NCBI GenBank assembly: GCA_900546665.1
Contig: URDY01000001.1
Coordinates: 1 to 64,000, forward strand
Direction: 5' to 3'
Source of the DNA: an uncultured Paraprevotella sp.
GTDB lineage: Bacteria; Bacteroidota; Bacteroidia; Bacteroidales; Bacteroidaceae
DNA length: 64,000 nucleotides
In this document: positions 25,577-33,624 of the stretch, piece after piece
Layout: the number at the start of each line of letters is the position of its first letter
Position numbering within the stretch: the stretch's first letter is position 1
Made by a program: the position numbers and the translations under genes
The notes under the pieces: model-generated
The model's database searches: none
Seen by the model: the letters and a program-made list of their open reading frames with translations, nothing else
Told to the model about the DNA's origin: nothing

Positions 25577-27424
25577 CTATTTGTTGTAAATCTCAGTAAA
25601 GGCGTTAACCAACTCTGCAACGACAAAAGGCTGTCCCTTGACCTGATTGAACTGATACGGCGCAAAGCCATTGACTTTCATTCTCAGATAACCTGCGAAC
25701 TGACCCAAATTCTGTTCTGCAACTACCACTTTTTTATAGCGCGACAGAACAGCCACTGTATTGGCAGGCAGAGGATTCAAATAAGAAAAATGAGCCAAAG
25801 CTACCTTCTTGCCACCTGCAATCATTTCATCCATTGCGGAATGCAAATGACCATAGGTTCCACCAAAACCGACAATAAGTAATTCAGCATCGTCTACACA
25901 ACCTTCTACCTCTACATCCGGTACCGGTATCTTGGCAACTTTCTCCGCACGAAGTCTACACATCATATCATGATTTTCGGGATCAGTACTGATGGCACCC
26001 GTACGACCATCTTTTTCAAGACCACCTAAAATATGAGTATAACCCTCCTGACCAGGTATAGCCCAATAACGCACCTGATTCTCCGGATTTCTGTTATATG
26101 GTGTATAATGTCCAGCCATTTCAGGAGTTACATAAGGCGGTTTGATTTCAGGATATTCCTCCAAATCGGGCAGTTTAAATGCACCTGAACCATTAGCTAC
26201 AAAAGCGTCTGTAAGAAGAACAACCGGTGTCATGTGCTCCAGAGCTATTTTACATGCATTATATGCTGCATCAAAACAGTTTGTCGGTGAAGTTGCTGCA
26301 ATTACCGGCATTGGAGACTCTCCATTTCGACCAAACAAAGCCTGCAAAAGATCTGTCTGCTCACTCTTTGTCGGCAAACCTGTTGACGGGCCGCCACGCT
26401 GTACATTCAAAATCACAAGCGGAAGTTCTGTAATGACAGCCAGATTCATAGCCTCAGACTTAAGACAGACACCTGGGCCAGAAGTAGAAGTTACCGCCAA
26501 GGCTCCTGCAAACGCAGCTCCAACAGAAGATGCACAACCGGCAATCTCATCTTCACACTGTACGGTTGTAACACCCAAACTTTTATGCTTAGACAACTCG
26601 TGCAATACATCCGTCGCAGGTGTGATAGGATAAGAACCTAAGAAAAGACGCAAACCAGCTTTTTCAGCCGCTGCAATAAATCCATAAGCCGTAGCCTTAT
26701 TACCCATGATATCCATGTACTTACCCGGCTTCTTTACCTTGGATTCTATTTTATAAGTATGTGCTACAGAAGCATGCGTATTGGCTCCATAATCATATCC
26801 TGCCTGAATAACCTTAATATTGGCTTCTGCAACCGCCGGTTTCTTTGCAAATTTTTCGCGCAGCATATTGAAAGCCGTGTCCAGATCACGCTGGAAAAGC
26901 CAGCAAACCAAACCTAAGGCAAACATATTGCGACATTTCAATACAGACTTGTTATCCATACCTGAATCTGCCAGACAATCTTTTACCATCTGCGTAATAG
27001 GAGCGGCAATTACATCGTTTTTAATACCCAGTTCTTCTATCGGATTATCTGTAACAAAAGCAGCTTTCTCCAAATCCTTAGCCTGGAAACTGTCTGTATC
27101 CAAAATGATACAAGCCGTCGGCTTGGCATACTTATACTGTGTTTTAAGTGCAGCTGCATTCATTGCCACCAACACATCACACTTGTCTCCTGGAGTAAAA
27201 ACCTTGTTGGCACCGATATGCACTTGAAATCCGGAAACTCCCGTCAATGACCCTTGCGGAGCCCGAATATCTGCCGGATAATCCGGAAATGTACAAATAT
27301 CATTTCCTTCAGTGGCTGAAACCGTGGAAAAAATATTTCCAGCCAACTGCATACCATCGCCCGAATCACCAGAGAAACGGACCACCACATGATCCAGTTC
27401 CTTAATTTCTAATGTATCTGCCAT
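25577..27424 (-). CDS. korA: 2-oxoglutarate/2-oxoacid:ferredoxin oxidoreductase, fused gamma-alpha subunit
   Basis: A 615-residue protein with an N-terminal gamma domain (about 1-195, beginning with VVRFSGDSGDGMQLAGN). A pyrimidine-binding alpha domain follows (about 220-500, with GSYPITPATDVLHEL and TSTSGPGVCLKSEAMN). The C-terminal domain III covers the rest. This fused order is the usual form in Bacteroidota. It is the first gene of the korA-korB operon. Its substrate is most likely 2-oxoglutarate, but related enzymes use other 2-oxoacids. Confidence 0.93.
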   Translation of the reverse strand: MADTLEIKELDHVVVRFSGDSGDGMQLAGNIFSTVSATEGNDICTFPDYPADIRAPQGSLTGVSGFQVHIGANKVFTPGDKCDVLVAMNAAALKTQYKYAKPTACIILDTDSFQAKDLEKAAFVTDNPIEELGIKNDVIAAPITQMVKDCLADSGMDNKSVLKCRNMFALGLVCWLFQRDLDTAFNMLREKFAKKPAVAEANIKVIQAGYDYGANTHASVAHTYKIESKVKKPGKYMDIMGNKATAYGFIAAAEKAGLRLFLGSYPITPATDVLHELSKHKSLGVTTVQCEDEIAGCASSVGAAFAGALAVTSTSGPGVCLKSEAMNLAVITELPLVILNVQRGGPSTGLPTKSEQTDLLQALFGRNGESPMPVIAATSPTNCFDAAYNACKIALEHMTPVVLLTDAFVANGSGAFKLPDLEEYPEIKPPYVTPEMAGHYTPYNRNPENQVRYWAIPGQEGYTHILGGLEKDGRTGAISTDPENHDMMCRLRAEKVAKIPVPDVEVEGCVDDAELLIVGFGGTYGHLHSAMDEMIAGGKKVALAHFSYLNPLPANTVAVLSRYKKVVVAEQNLGQFAGYLRMKVNGFAPYQFNQVKGQPFVVAELVNAFTEIYNK

Positions 27425-27644
27425 ATTTTATCTGATTATATTGATTGATGTCTTTTTACCTGTTTATTATATTGCAAAGTTCGTAAAGAATTGCTAAAAA
27501 ACAAAATATTTTGCTATAAAAAAATAAGTTTCAATGATTATTTTGATATAAAACAGGCGTTTTTGATAGCAAATCATAATCTGAAAAAGAATTTAGCAAA
27601 ATTTTCTTATTTTCCCTTTTCCAAGTGTTTTTTAACTGTTTCCA

Positions 27645-27674
27645 TTTGTTATTAAATAAAAAAAGCTATCTTTG
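27645..27674 (+). promoter_or_regulatory. Promoter of tRNA-Arg
   Basis: TTTG (27645-27648), an 18-base spacer, then TATCTTTG (27667-27674). Both boxes are exact, and the tRNA starts 14 bases after the -7 box. Confidence 0.75.
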
Positions 27675-27687
27675 CAGTCACTTTTGA

Positions 27688-27759
27688 GCCCCTGTAGTTC
27701 AATGGATAGAACTACGGTTTCCTAAACCGCCAATCCGGGTTCGATTCCCGGCGGGGGTA
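27688..27759 (+). tRNA. tRNA-Arg (anticodon CCT)
   Basis: A 72-base cloverleaf. The acceptor arm GCCCCTG pairs with CGGGGGT (two G-T pairs), and the discriminator is A. The D-stem is GTTC/GAAC, the anticodon loop TTCCTAA gives CCT, and the T-arm is CCGGG TTCGATT CCCGG. CCA is not encoded, as is usual in Bacteroidota. It reads AGG codons. Its last five bases lie inside a 54-base palindrome. Confidence 0.96.
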
Positions 27760-27808
27760 CATAAAAAAATAATCGGGAAATATTTCCCGATTATTTTTTT
27801 ATGTACCC
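27755..27808. terminator. 54-base perfect palindrome at the tRNA-Arg 3' end, acting as terminator
   Basis: Bases 27755-27781 are the exact reverse complement of 27782-27808. The GC core CGGGAAA/TTTCCCG is flanked by A7 and T7, so it can terminate both ways. The outer arms repeat the tRNA end GGGTAC as GTACCC. Confidence 0.85.
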
Positions 27809-27824
27809 AATCACTCACTTTCAT

Positions 27825-27876
27825 TATTCAAATAAAAAAAGGGACACATTAAATATGCCCCTTTTTTATTTGAATA
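27825..27876. terminator. Terminator downstream of secDF
   Basis: TATTCAAATAAAAAAAGGG and CCCCTTTTTTATTTGAATA pair around a 14-base loop with one mismatch. On the minus strand it lies just past the secDF stop, with GGGG/CCC and T-runs on both sides. Confidence 0.8.
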
Positions 27877-27892
27877 TTATTGTTATACCTCA

Positions 27893-30800
27893 TTACTCTG
27901 CATCAGCTTCCTTAATATTTTTTCCCATGCTCAGATAAGCAACAGGAGCTGCCATGAAAATAGAAGTGCAAGTACCAATAACCACACCCAATATCATGGC
28001 AAAGGCAAAGCTACGTATACTCTCTCCTCCAAGGAACAATATACATAACAAAACAATCAAAGTTGTCAAAGACGTATTCAACGTACGAGTCAATGTCGTA
28101 TTCAACGAATCATTAAACAGACGCTGCGGATCACGGTTAGGATACAAATGGAAGAATTCGCGAATTCGGTCGAACACAACCACCTTATCATTGATAGAAT
28201 AACCTATAGCCGTCAAAATTGCACCGATGAAAGTCTGATCAATTTCCAAAGAGAACGGCATCCAGCCCCATCCTATTGAATAAGCTCCGATAATCAATAA
28301 TGTATCTACAGTCAAAGCCACAACGGCACCAACTGAAAAAGCTACATTACGGAAACGCAATAAGATATAAAGGAATATAGCGATCAAAGCCAATACAACA
28401 GAAATAATAGCACCATAAGTGATATCTTCTGCAACTGACGGTCCCACTTTCTGAGAACTGATAATAGATCCTCCCGCACGTTCGTCACGATCGATAAAGG
28501 TTTTAAGATCAAGATCTTGTGACAGAAGATTACCAGACTTCAAAGCATCAAAAAGTGTAGCCTCAATTTCTGCATCAACCTGAGTACCCTCTTCCTGTAT
28601 GCGATAGTTCGTTGAAATACGCAATGTCTTATGATCTGTACCTAAGGCAATAACCTGAACAGTTGCATCATTAAACTTGTTCTCAAGCAAAGTCCGTACC
28701 GTTTCTGGCTCAACCTGTTTCTCAAACAGAACCACAAAGTTACGTCCTCCTGTAAAATCGATACTCTTGCTCAAACCACGCACAAACAAAGAAACAAGGC
28801 TCACCACAATAAAGAAGCCGAATACAGCAAATGACTTCTTATATGCGCTCATAAATTTATAGTGCGGGTTATGCAGGAACTTTCTGGATACAGACGTTGT
28901 GAACGTAAGGTTAAGCCACTTATCTTTATTCAAGAAATGCTCATAAACCAAACGAGTTAAATAAACGGCTGTAAAGAATGAAACCAGGATACCGATAATA
29001 AGGGTTGTTGCAAAACCACGAATCGGTCCTGTACCGAAATTATAGAGGATCACACCCGTAATAATAGATGTCAGGTTAGAGTCAAAAATAGCAGAGAATG
29101 CATTGGAATAACCATCTGCCACAGCAGCTCTTACACTCTTACCGGCCTTAAGCTCTTCCTTCGTACGTTCATAAATCAACACATTGGCATCAACAGCCAT
29201 ACCAAGTGATAACACCATACCGGCAATACCAGACATAGTCAATGCAGCCTGGAATGAAGTCAAGATACCCAGTGTAAAGAAGAAATTAAGAATCATAGCC
29301 AAATTTGCCACCATACCCGGAATAAGGCCATATATGCCGCACATGAAAATCATCAACAGCACAAAGGCAATAACAAATGAAGTCATACCTTGGTTGATTG
29401 ATTCCTGTCCGAGCGTAGGACCGACAACTTCCTCTGATACGATATGAGCCGGCGCCGGCATCTTACCAGACTTAAGCACATTTGCCAAGTCACGCGTATC
29501 TTCGATTGTAAACTGTCCTGTTATAGATGAAACACCACCTGTAATTTCATTCATTACATTAGGAGCACTATATACATAATCATCGAGAACAATTGCGATA
29601 GCACGACCTACATTGGCTTTAGTCAATGCAGCCCAACGTCTCGCTCCGTCTGAATTCATAGTCATACTTACACAAGGACGTCCATGCTCATCGAAATCAT
29701 CCTTTGCTTCAGTTACGACATCACCTTCCAACGGTGCACGTCCGTTACGTTCAGTTACCTTAATTGCATAAAGCTCGAAGATATCACCCAATTGACCGCG
29801 ACCGACAGCTTTTACTCCCCACTTAAGGCGCAAATCAGAAGGCAATACTTGTTTAGCCACATCTGATGCCAGACAACGGTTAACAGCAGCAGTATCACGC
29901 CAGCTTGCATATCCGGCAACACAACCTGAAGGTCCCTGGGCAAATTGCAGCAAAGAAGCCAATGGATGCGATTTACGGAACTGCTCATCCGTAACAGACG
30001 GAGCATCAGCACCAGCCTTACCTGTACTTGATTTAATAGCAGAAGCCAAATTCTTGGAAGTCGTTGCTTTTGTACTGTCTGCAACTTCAGCCTGTGCTAC
30101 CGCAGTAGTATCTGCAACAGACACAGTTGAATCGGCAACAGTCTCAGCATGTCCTGCTGCAGCCAAACGAGAATCCAATGTAGCCAAGAACGGCACAACT
30201 TCCTGGGTGCTATAAGTCTCCCAGAATTCCAAATTGGCACTTCCCTGCAAGAGTTTACGAACACGTTCGGGTTCCTTTATACCAGGCATTTCCACCATGA
30301 TGCGTCCCTGCTGGCCTTCCAATGTCTGGATATTAGGCTGAACCACGCCGAAACGGTCGATACGTGTACGCAACACATTATATGAATTGGCAATTGCTGA
30401 CTCTACTTCATCACGAAGCACTTTCTCCACTTCGCTATCTGAACTCTTAGTCGTTACCTTGCCTTTCAACTGCTGCGTAGCAAACAACTCAGCCAATGTT
30501 CCATCTGGTTTCTGAGCCTTGTAGTTTTTGACAAATAAGGCAATAAAATCACTTTGACTGTTAACAGCCTCTTTCGCAGCCTGCTCTACAGCTTTGTTGA
30601 AAGCGGGATCAGCCTTATGATCGGCAAGAGCCTTAACCACTTCCGGCACTGATACTTCCAGGATCACATTCATACCACCTTTCAGATCAAGACCGAGGCC
30701 AATTTCCATTTCACGACACTCTTTCAGTGTATAGACACCTAACCAAACCGGATTATTCAATGCTGAATCCAGATAATGGTAGCCGGCCTCTTCACCTTGA

Positions 30801-30922
30801 GTTTTGGTGATTTCATCCACTTTATTCATTTGGTAACGAGTCACAAATGAAAAAGAAAGATAAAACACACAAACAAGAGTGAGCAGCAAAGCGAAAACCT
30901 TTACAAATCCTTTGTTTTGCAT
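27893..30922 (-). CDS. secDF: Fused protein translocase subunit SecDF
   Basis: A 1009-residue fusion of SecD and SecF, which uses the proton gradient to help pull proteins across the inner membrane. The SecD half has the LDLKGGMNVILEV motif near residue 80, a large periplasmic P1 domain and six spans (about 500-665). The SecF half begins near 690 with the FTGGRNFVV motif and ends with six spans, including VVVFDRIRE. P1 carries an Ala/Ser/Thr/Val-rich insert (about residues 260-320) that looks disordered. Fusion is normal in Bacteroidota. A TATATTTG -7 box lies on the minus strand at 30979-30986. Confidence 0.95.
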   Translation of the reverse strand: MQNKGFVKVFALLLTLVCVFYLSFSFVTRYQMNKVDEITKTQGEEAGYHYLDSALNNPVWLGVYTLKECREMEIGLGLDLKGGMNVILEVSVPEVVKALADHKADPAFNKAVEQAAKEAVNSQSDFIALFVKNYKAQKPDGTLAELFATQQLKGKVTTKSSDSEVEKVLRDEVESAIANSYNVLRTRIDRFGVVQPNIQTLEGQQGRIMVEMPGIKEPERVRKLLQGSANLEFWETYSTQEVVPFLATLDSRLAAAGHAETVADSTVSVADTTAVAQAEVADSTKATTSKNLASAIKSSTGKAGADAPSVTDEQFRKSHPLASLLQFAQGPSGCVAGYASWRDTAAVNRCLASDVAKQVLPSDLRLKWGVKAVGRGQLGDIFELYAIKVTERNGRAPLEGDVVTEAKDDFDEHGRPCVSMTMNSDGARRWAALTKANVGRAIAIVLDDYVYSAPNVMNEITGGVSSITGQFTIEDTRDLANVLKSGKMPAPAHIVSEEVVGPTLGQESINQGMTSFVIAFVLLMIFMCGIYGLIPGMVANLAMILNFFFTLGILTSFQAALTMSGIAGMVLSLGMAVDANVLIYERTKEELKAGKSVRAAVADGYSNAFSAIFDSNLTSIITGVILYNFGTGPIRGFATTLIIGILVSFFTAVYLTRLVYEHFLNKDKWLNLTFTTSVSRKFLHNPHYKFMSAYKKSFAVFGFFIVVSLVSLFVRGLSKSIDFTGGRNFVVLFEKQVEPETVRTLLENKFNDATVQVIALGTDHKTLRISTNYRIQEEGTQVDAEIEATLFDALKSGNLLSQDLDLKTFIDRDERAGGSIISSQKVGPSVAEDITYGAIISVVLALIAIFLYILLRFRNVAFSVGAVVALTVDTLLIIGAYSIGWGWMPFSLEIDQTFIGAILTAIGYSINDKVVVFDRIREFFHLYPNRDPQRLFNDSLNTTLTRTLNTSLTTLIVLLCILFLGGESIRSFAFAMILGVVIGTCTSIFMAAPVAYLSMGKNIKEADAE

Positions 30923-30978
30923 TTTAAAAATTTATTTTTGAGATTATTAAATTATTATCCATTTAGGCTACAAGGGCG

Positions 30979-30986
30979 CAAATATA
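30979..30986 (-). promoter_or_regulatory. -7 box of secDF
   Basis: TATATTTG on the minus strand matches TAnnTTTG, 56 bases before the ATG. The upstream box is weak. Confidence 0.5.
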
Positions 30987-31038
30987 ACGTTTTTTTCACA
31001 TTAAAATAGCAAGTTAACAAATTAATTTCTATATTTTC

Positions 31039-32139
31039 CTACTTTTTGCACTTTCTCAGATAAGTTATCATCGGATAGTGATCAGATGCTGTGATGGTTT
31101 TATCTATGTGTGTCCCATAAGTTTGCCAATAATCCGATACAAATATATGATCTATTCTAAAATAAAAGCCCTTGTCTACATAGGAAAATCCCAGTCCATT
31201 ACCAGACTCTCTATAGGCATCTTTCAAGCACTCCGAAAGTTTATGACAAGGATAAGAGACCGGAGAATCATTGAAATCACCACAAGTTATTACGGCATCC
31301 AAATTGGAATGTTTTATATAATAAAGTACAGAATCTACCTGAGGGCCTCTCAAACGGCTTACATTTGCCATTTTGTTCAGCAAAGCACGAGAGTTCTCTT
31401 CCGTTTTTGCACCTTCTGGCTCTTTTAAAATATCTTTATAATGCTGTTTATCTTCCATCGTCAGACGATAAGACTCCAAATGATTGTTAATCAATAATAT
31501 CGTATCATTTTCATACAACAACCGTACTGCCATTGCCCCATTACCAGCAGAAGCATCAACCACACTCTCTACCGACAAAACAGGCAATTTGGAATATACA
31601 CGCTGATCACCCCTCAAACCACTATTTGATGAAAGGTCATTAAAATCAATACAATGATATCCGCTATCGGCCATTTGCCTGTCAATATCCTCAATTTTAA
31701 GCTTATAGGCAGGCAAAGCTTCCTGCAAGCATATAATATCAGCATCGCTCTGCAACAAATAGTCCAACACGGCATTATGCCCGTTCTCATCAATCTTCGA
31801 CCCTCCAAATGACTTGGTATTATAAGTCAACAATTTAAGGCTCTCTTCCGGAACTTTTTCAGGAAAATTCAAAGGACAATAAGAATAAATAAAAGTTCCG
31901 GAACACAAAAGGCCTAACAATGCGATCCACACTTTCCGCACCTGAAATACCAGCCAAAAAAAGACAAATGCGATATTCAACAACAACAATAAAGGAAAGC
32001 CTAAACAAAACAAGGCCAAACGAGGATGTTCTGCTGGCGAAAGAGTAGAACTCAACCCACACAACAGCAATAATAAGGCAGCCATCACATTGGCTCCCTC
32101 AAAGAAATGAATGGCTATGCGTTTAAACAGATCAAGCAT
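31039..32139 (-). CDS. Endonuclease/exonuclease/phosphatase (EEP) family membrane protein
   Basis: A 366-residue protein with three predicted N-terminal spans (about residues 15-95) followed by an EEP catalytic domain. Motifs in order: LLTYNTKSFGG, DIICLQEA (catalytic Glu), NNHLES, CGDFNDSP and SDHYPMI. All the metal and catalytic residues are present. Such membrane-tethered EEP proteins are common in Bacteroidales and lie beside rhomboid genes, as here (6-base gap to the rhomboid stop). Substrate (nucleic acid, phospholipid or inositol phosphate) cannot be told from the motifs. Confidence 0.88.
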   Translation of the reverse strand: MLDLFKRIAIHFFEGANVMAALLLLLCGLSSTLSPAEHPRLALFCLGFPLLLLLNIAFVFFWLVFQVRKVWIALLGLLCSGTFIYSYCPLNFPEKVPEESLKLLTYNTKSFGGSKIDENGHNAVLDYLLQSDADIICLQEALPAYKLKIEDIDRQMADSGYHCIDFNDLSSNSGLRGDQRVYSKLPVLSVESVVDASAGNGAMAVRLLYENDTILLINNHLESYRLTMEDKQHYKDILKEPEGAKTEENSRALLNKMANVSRLRGPQVDSVLYYIKHSNLDAVITCGDFNDSPVSYPCHKLSECLKDAYRESGNGLGFSYVDKGFYFRIDHIFVSDYWQTYGTHIDKTITASDHYPMITYLRKCKK

Positions 32140-32145
32140 AATGAA

Positions 32146-33060
32146 TTATCGCTGACTTGCATCAAACAGTTTTTGTTTTTCCTCTTCAGTCAGACTATTA
32201 TAGCCTGATGTCTTTACCTTTTCCAGAATACGGTCTATTTCTTCCTGGCTAGCCTTTCTTTGAGCATTATAGTTATAATCATCACCATGTCCACCCTTAT
32301 AAGCTTTCATTTTTGGGCGTTTAGGAGCTGAAAAACGATCGAACTTACCGGAGAACCATCTTTTGATCTTTTCAGAATCAAAAGACCCACCGCCATAACC
32401 ACCGTCATAACGTCGCCAGTACAGAATCAACAAAAGGCCGAATATCATACCGCCTAAGTGAGCAAAATGGGCTATACCATCACCTGAATTTCCCAAAGCA
32501 GAAAGTAACTCAATCACCGCATAACCAATTACGAAATATTTAGCCCTAATAGGTACCGGCAAAGGGAATATAAACATTCTCTCATTAGGAAATGTCATAC
32601 CAAAAGCCAAGAGGATACCATAGACAGCTCCCGAAGCTCCCACAGTAGTCCAACTGTTAAGATACTGATCCATACTGATCATGGCATAACCGATCGAAAC
32701 CGTTTCATAATGATTTAACCCTTGAGTCAGATAGGAAAGGTACTGCACTATTTCTTGTGCGAAACCAGCCCCTACGCCACACACCATATAATAAAGCAAA
32801 AAACGGCGCGGTCCCCATACAGATTCCATCACGCGTCCAAACATCCATACCGCAAACATATTGAACAAAATATGTTCAAATCCGCCATGCATGAACATAT
32901 AAGAAAAGAATTGGAAAAATCTGAAATCAGGTGCCAGGAAAAAATGCAATCCTAACACGTCATTCAGATCTATTCCGTAACGTTCTGCAGCAATCTTCCC
33001 CAAGAAAAACAGAAGATTGATTATAATGAGATTTTTCGTAATAGGAGGCATATTCATCAT
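32146..33060 (-). CDS. Rhomboid-family intramembrane serine protease
   Basis: A 304-residue membrane protease. Six spans lie in residues 1-215. The catalytic serine is in TVGASGAVYGILLAFG (about residue 143) and the catalytic histidine in AHLGGMIFGL (about 200). The oxyanion-region motif MHGGFEHILFNM is present. The cytoplasmic tail is basic and ends with LTEEEKQKLFDASQ, a helix found at the end of many Bacteroidota rhomboids. It is first in a two-gene operon with the EEP protein. It is divergent from the HU gene, with a CAAAAATA (TATTTTTG, minus) -7 box at 33092-33099. Confidence 0.93.
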   Translation of the reverse strand: MMNMPPITKNLIIINLLFFLGKIAAERYGIDLNDVLGLHFFLAPDFRFFQFFSYMFMHGGFEHILFNMFAVWMFGRVMESVWGPRRFLLYYMVCGVGAGFAQEIVQYLSYLTQGLNHYETVSIGYAMISMDQYLNSWTTVGASGAVYGILLAFGMTFPNERMFIFPLPVPIRAKYFVIGYAVIELLSALGNSGDGIAHFAHLGGMIFGLLLILYWRRYDGGYGGGSFDSEKIKRWFSGKFDRFSAPKRPKMKAYKGGHGDDYNYNAQRKASQEEIDRILEKVKTSGYNSLTEEEKQKLFDASQR

Positions 33061-33091
33061 TTGTATTTGTATTTATCTTTTAAATCCATTG

Positions 33092-33099
33092 CAAAAATA
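33092..33099 (-). promoter_or_regulatory. -7 box of the rhomboid-EEP operon
   Basis: TATTTTTG on the minus strand matches TAnnTTTG, 31 bases before the rhomboid start. Confidence 0.45.
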
Positions 33100-33180
33100 C
33101 GCATTTTATTCCATTTCACACTAATAAAGTACATTCTACACCTCTTTTTTTTCTTAAAAGAAATATTTTTCTATAAAAAA

Positions 33181-33211
33181 TTTGATTTACAATACAGTTT
33201 ACATATATTTG
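33181..33211 (+). promoter_or_regulatory. Promoter of the HU gene
   Basis: TTTG at about 33181 and TATATTTG at about 33204-33211, with a 19-base spacer; both match the Bacteroidales consensus. The ATG follows 42 bases later. Confidence 0.65.
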
Positions 33212-33253
33212 CACAGAGGTAAAAACGATTATATTCACTTAAAACCTTTCAAA

Positions 33254-33526
33254 ATGAACAAAACAGAACTAATCAGCGCCATTGCAGAAAATGCGGGCTT
33301 AAGCAAGGCTGATGCCAAGAAGGCATTAGATGCAACTATTTCCAGTGTTACAGAAGCCCTGAAGAAGGGAGACAAGATCGCTTTAATCGGATTCGGAACA
33401 TTCTCAGTAAACGAGAGACCTGCACGTACAGGCATTAACCCCAGAACCAAAGAACAAATCACTATTGAAGCTAAAAAGATCGTCAAGTTCAAGGCCGGAG
33501 CCGAACTTGATGAAGCTATACAATAA
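33254..33526 (+). CDS. HU-family DNA-binding protein
   Basis: A 90-residue histone-like protein. The N-terminus MNKTELISAIAENAGLSKADAKKAL and the HU signature GFGTFSVNERPARTGINPRT (beta-arm DNA-binding region) are complete. The frame is open upstream to 33182, but that start would overlap the promoter, so the ATG at 33254 is used. It acts in nucleoid packing. It is monocistronic with a strong terminator. Confidence 0.96.
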   Translation: MNKTELISAIAENAGLSKADAKKALDATISSVTEALKKGDKIALIGFGTFSVNERPARTGINPRTKEQITIEAKKIVKFKAGAELDEAIQ

Positions 33527-33548
33527 AATTAGTCTTCCAATATCTTAA

Positions 33549-33578
33549 AAGGGAGATGCAAAATTTTGCATCTCCCTT
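33549..33578 (+). terminator. Terminator of the HU gene
   Basis: AAGGGAGATGCAAAA pairs perfectly with TTTTGCATCTCCCTT (15-bp arms, no unpaired loop bases in the repeat). A TTATTTATT tract follows. The right arm contains the TTTG (33565-33568) of the argS promoter. Confidence 0.85.
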
Positions 33579-33596
33579 ATTTATTATGTATCTTTG
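33565..33596 (+). promoter_or_regulatory. Promoter of argS, overlapping the HU terminator
   Basis: TTTG (33565-33568), 20 bases, TATCTTTG (33589-33596). Both boxes are exact matches. The -33 box is part of the terminator stem. Confidence 0.75.
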
Positions 33597-33624
33597 CATC
33601 ATAATTTTTTGGAACTTAAAGGTT

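Noticed and set aside
27688..27808. tRNA-Arg as an integration (att) site
   Set aside because: No integrase, direct repeat of the tRNA 3' half or mobile-element gene is within the window; the repeat seen is inverted, not direct.
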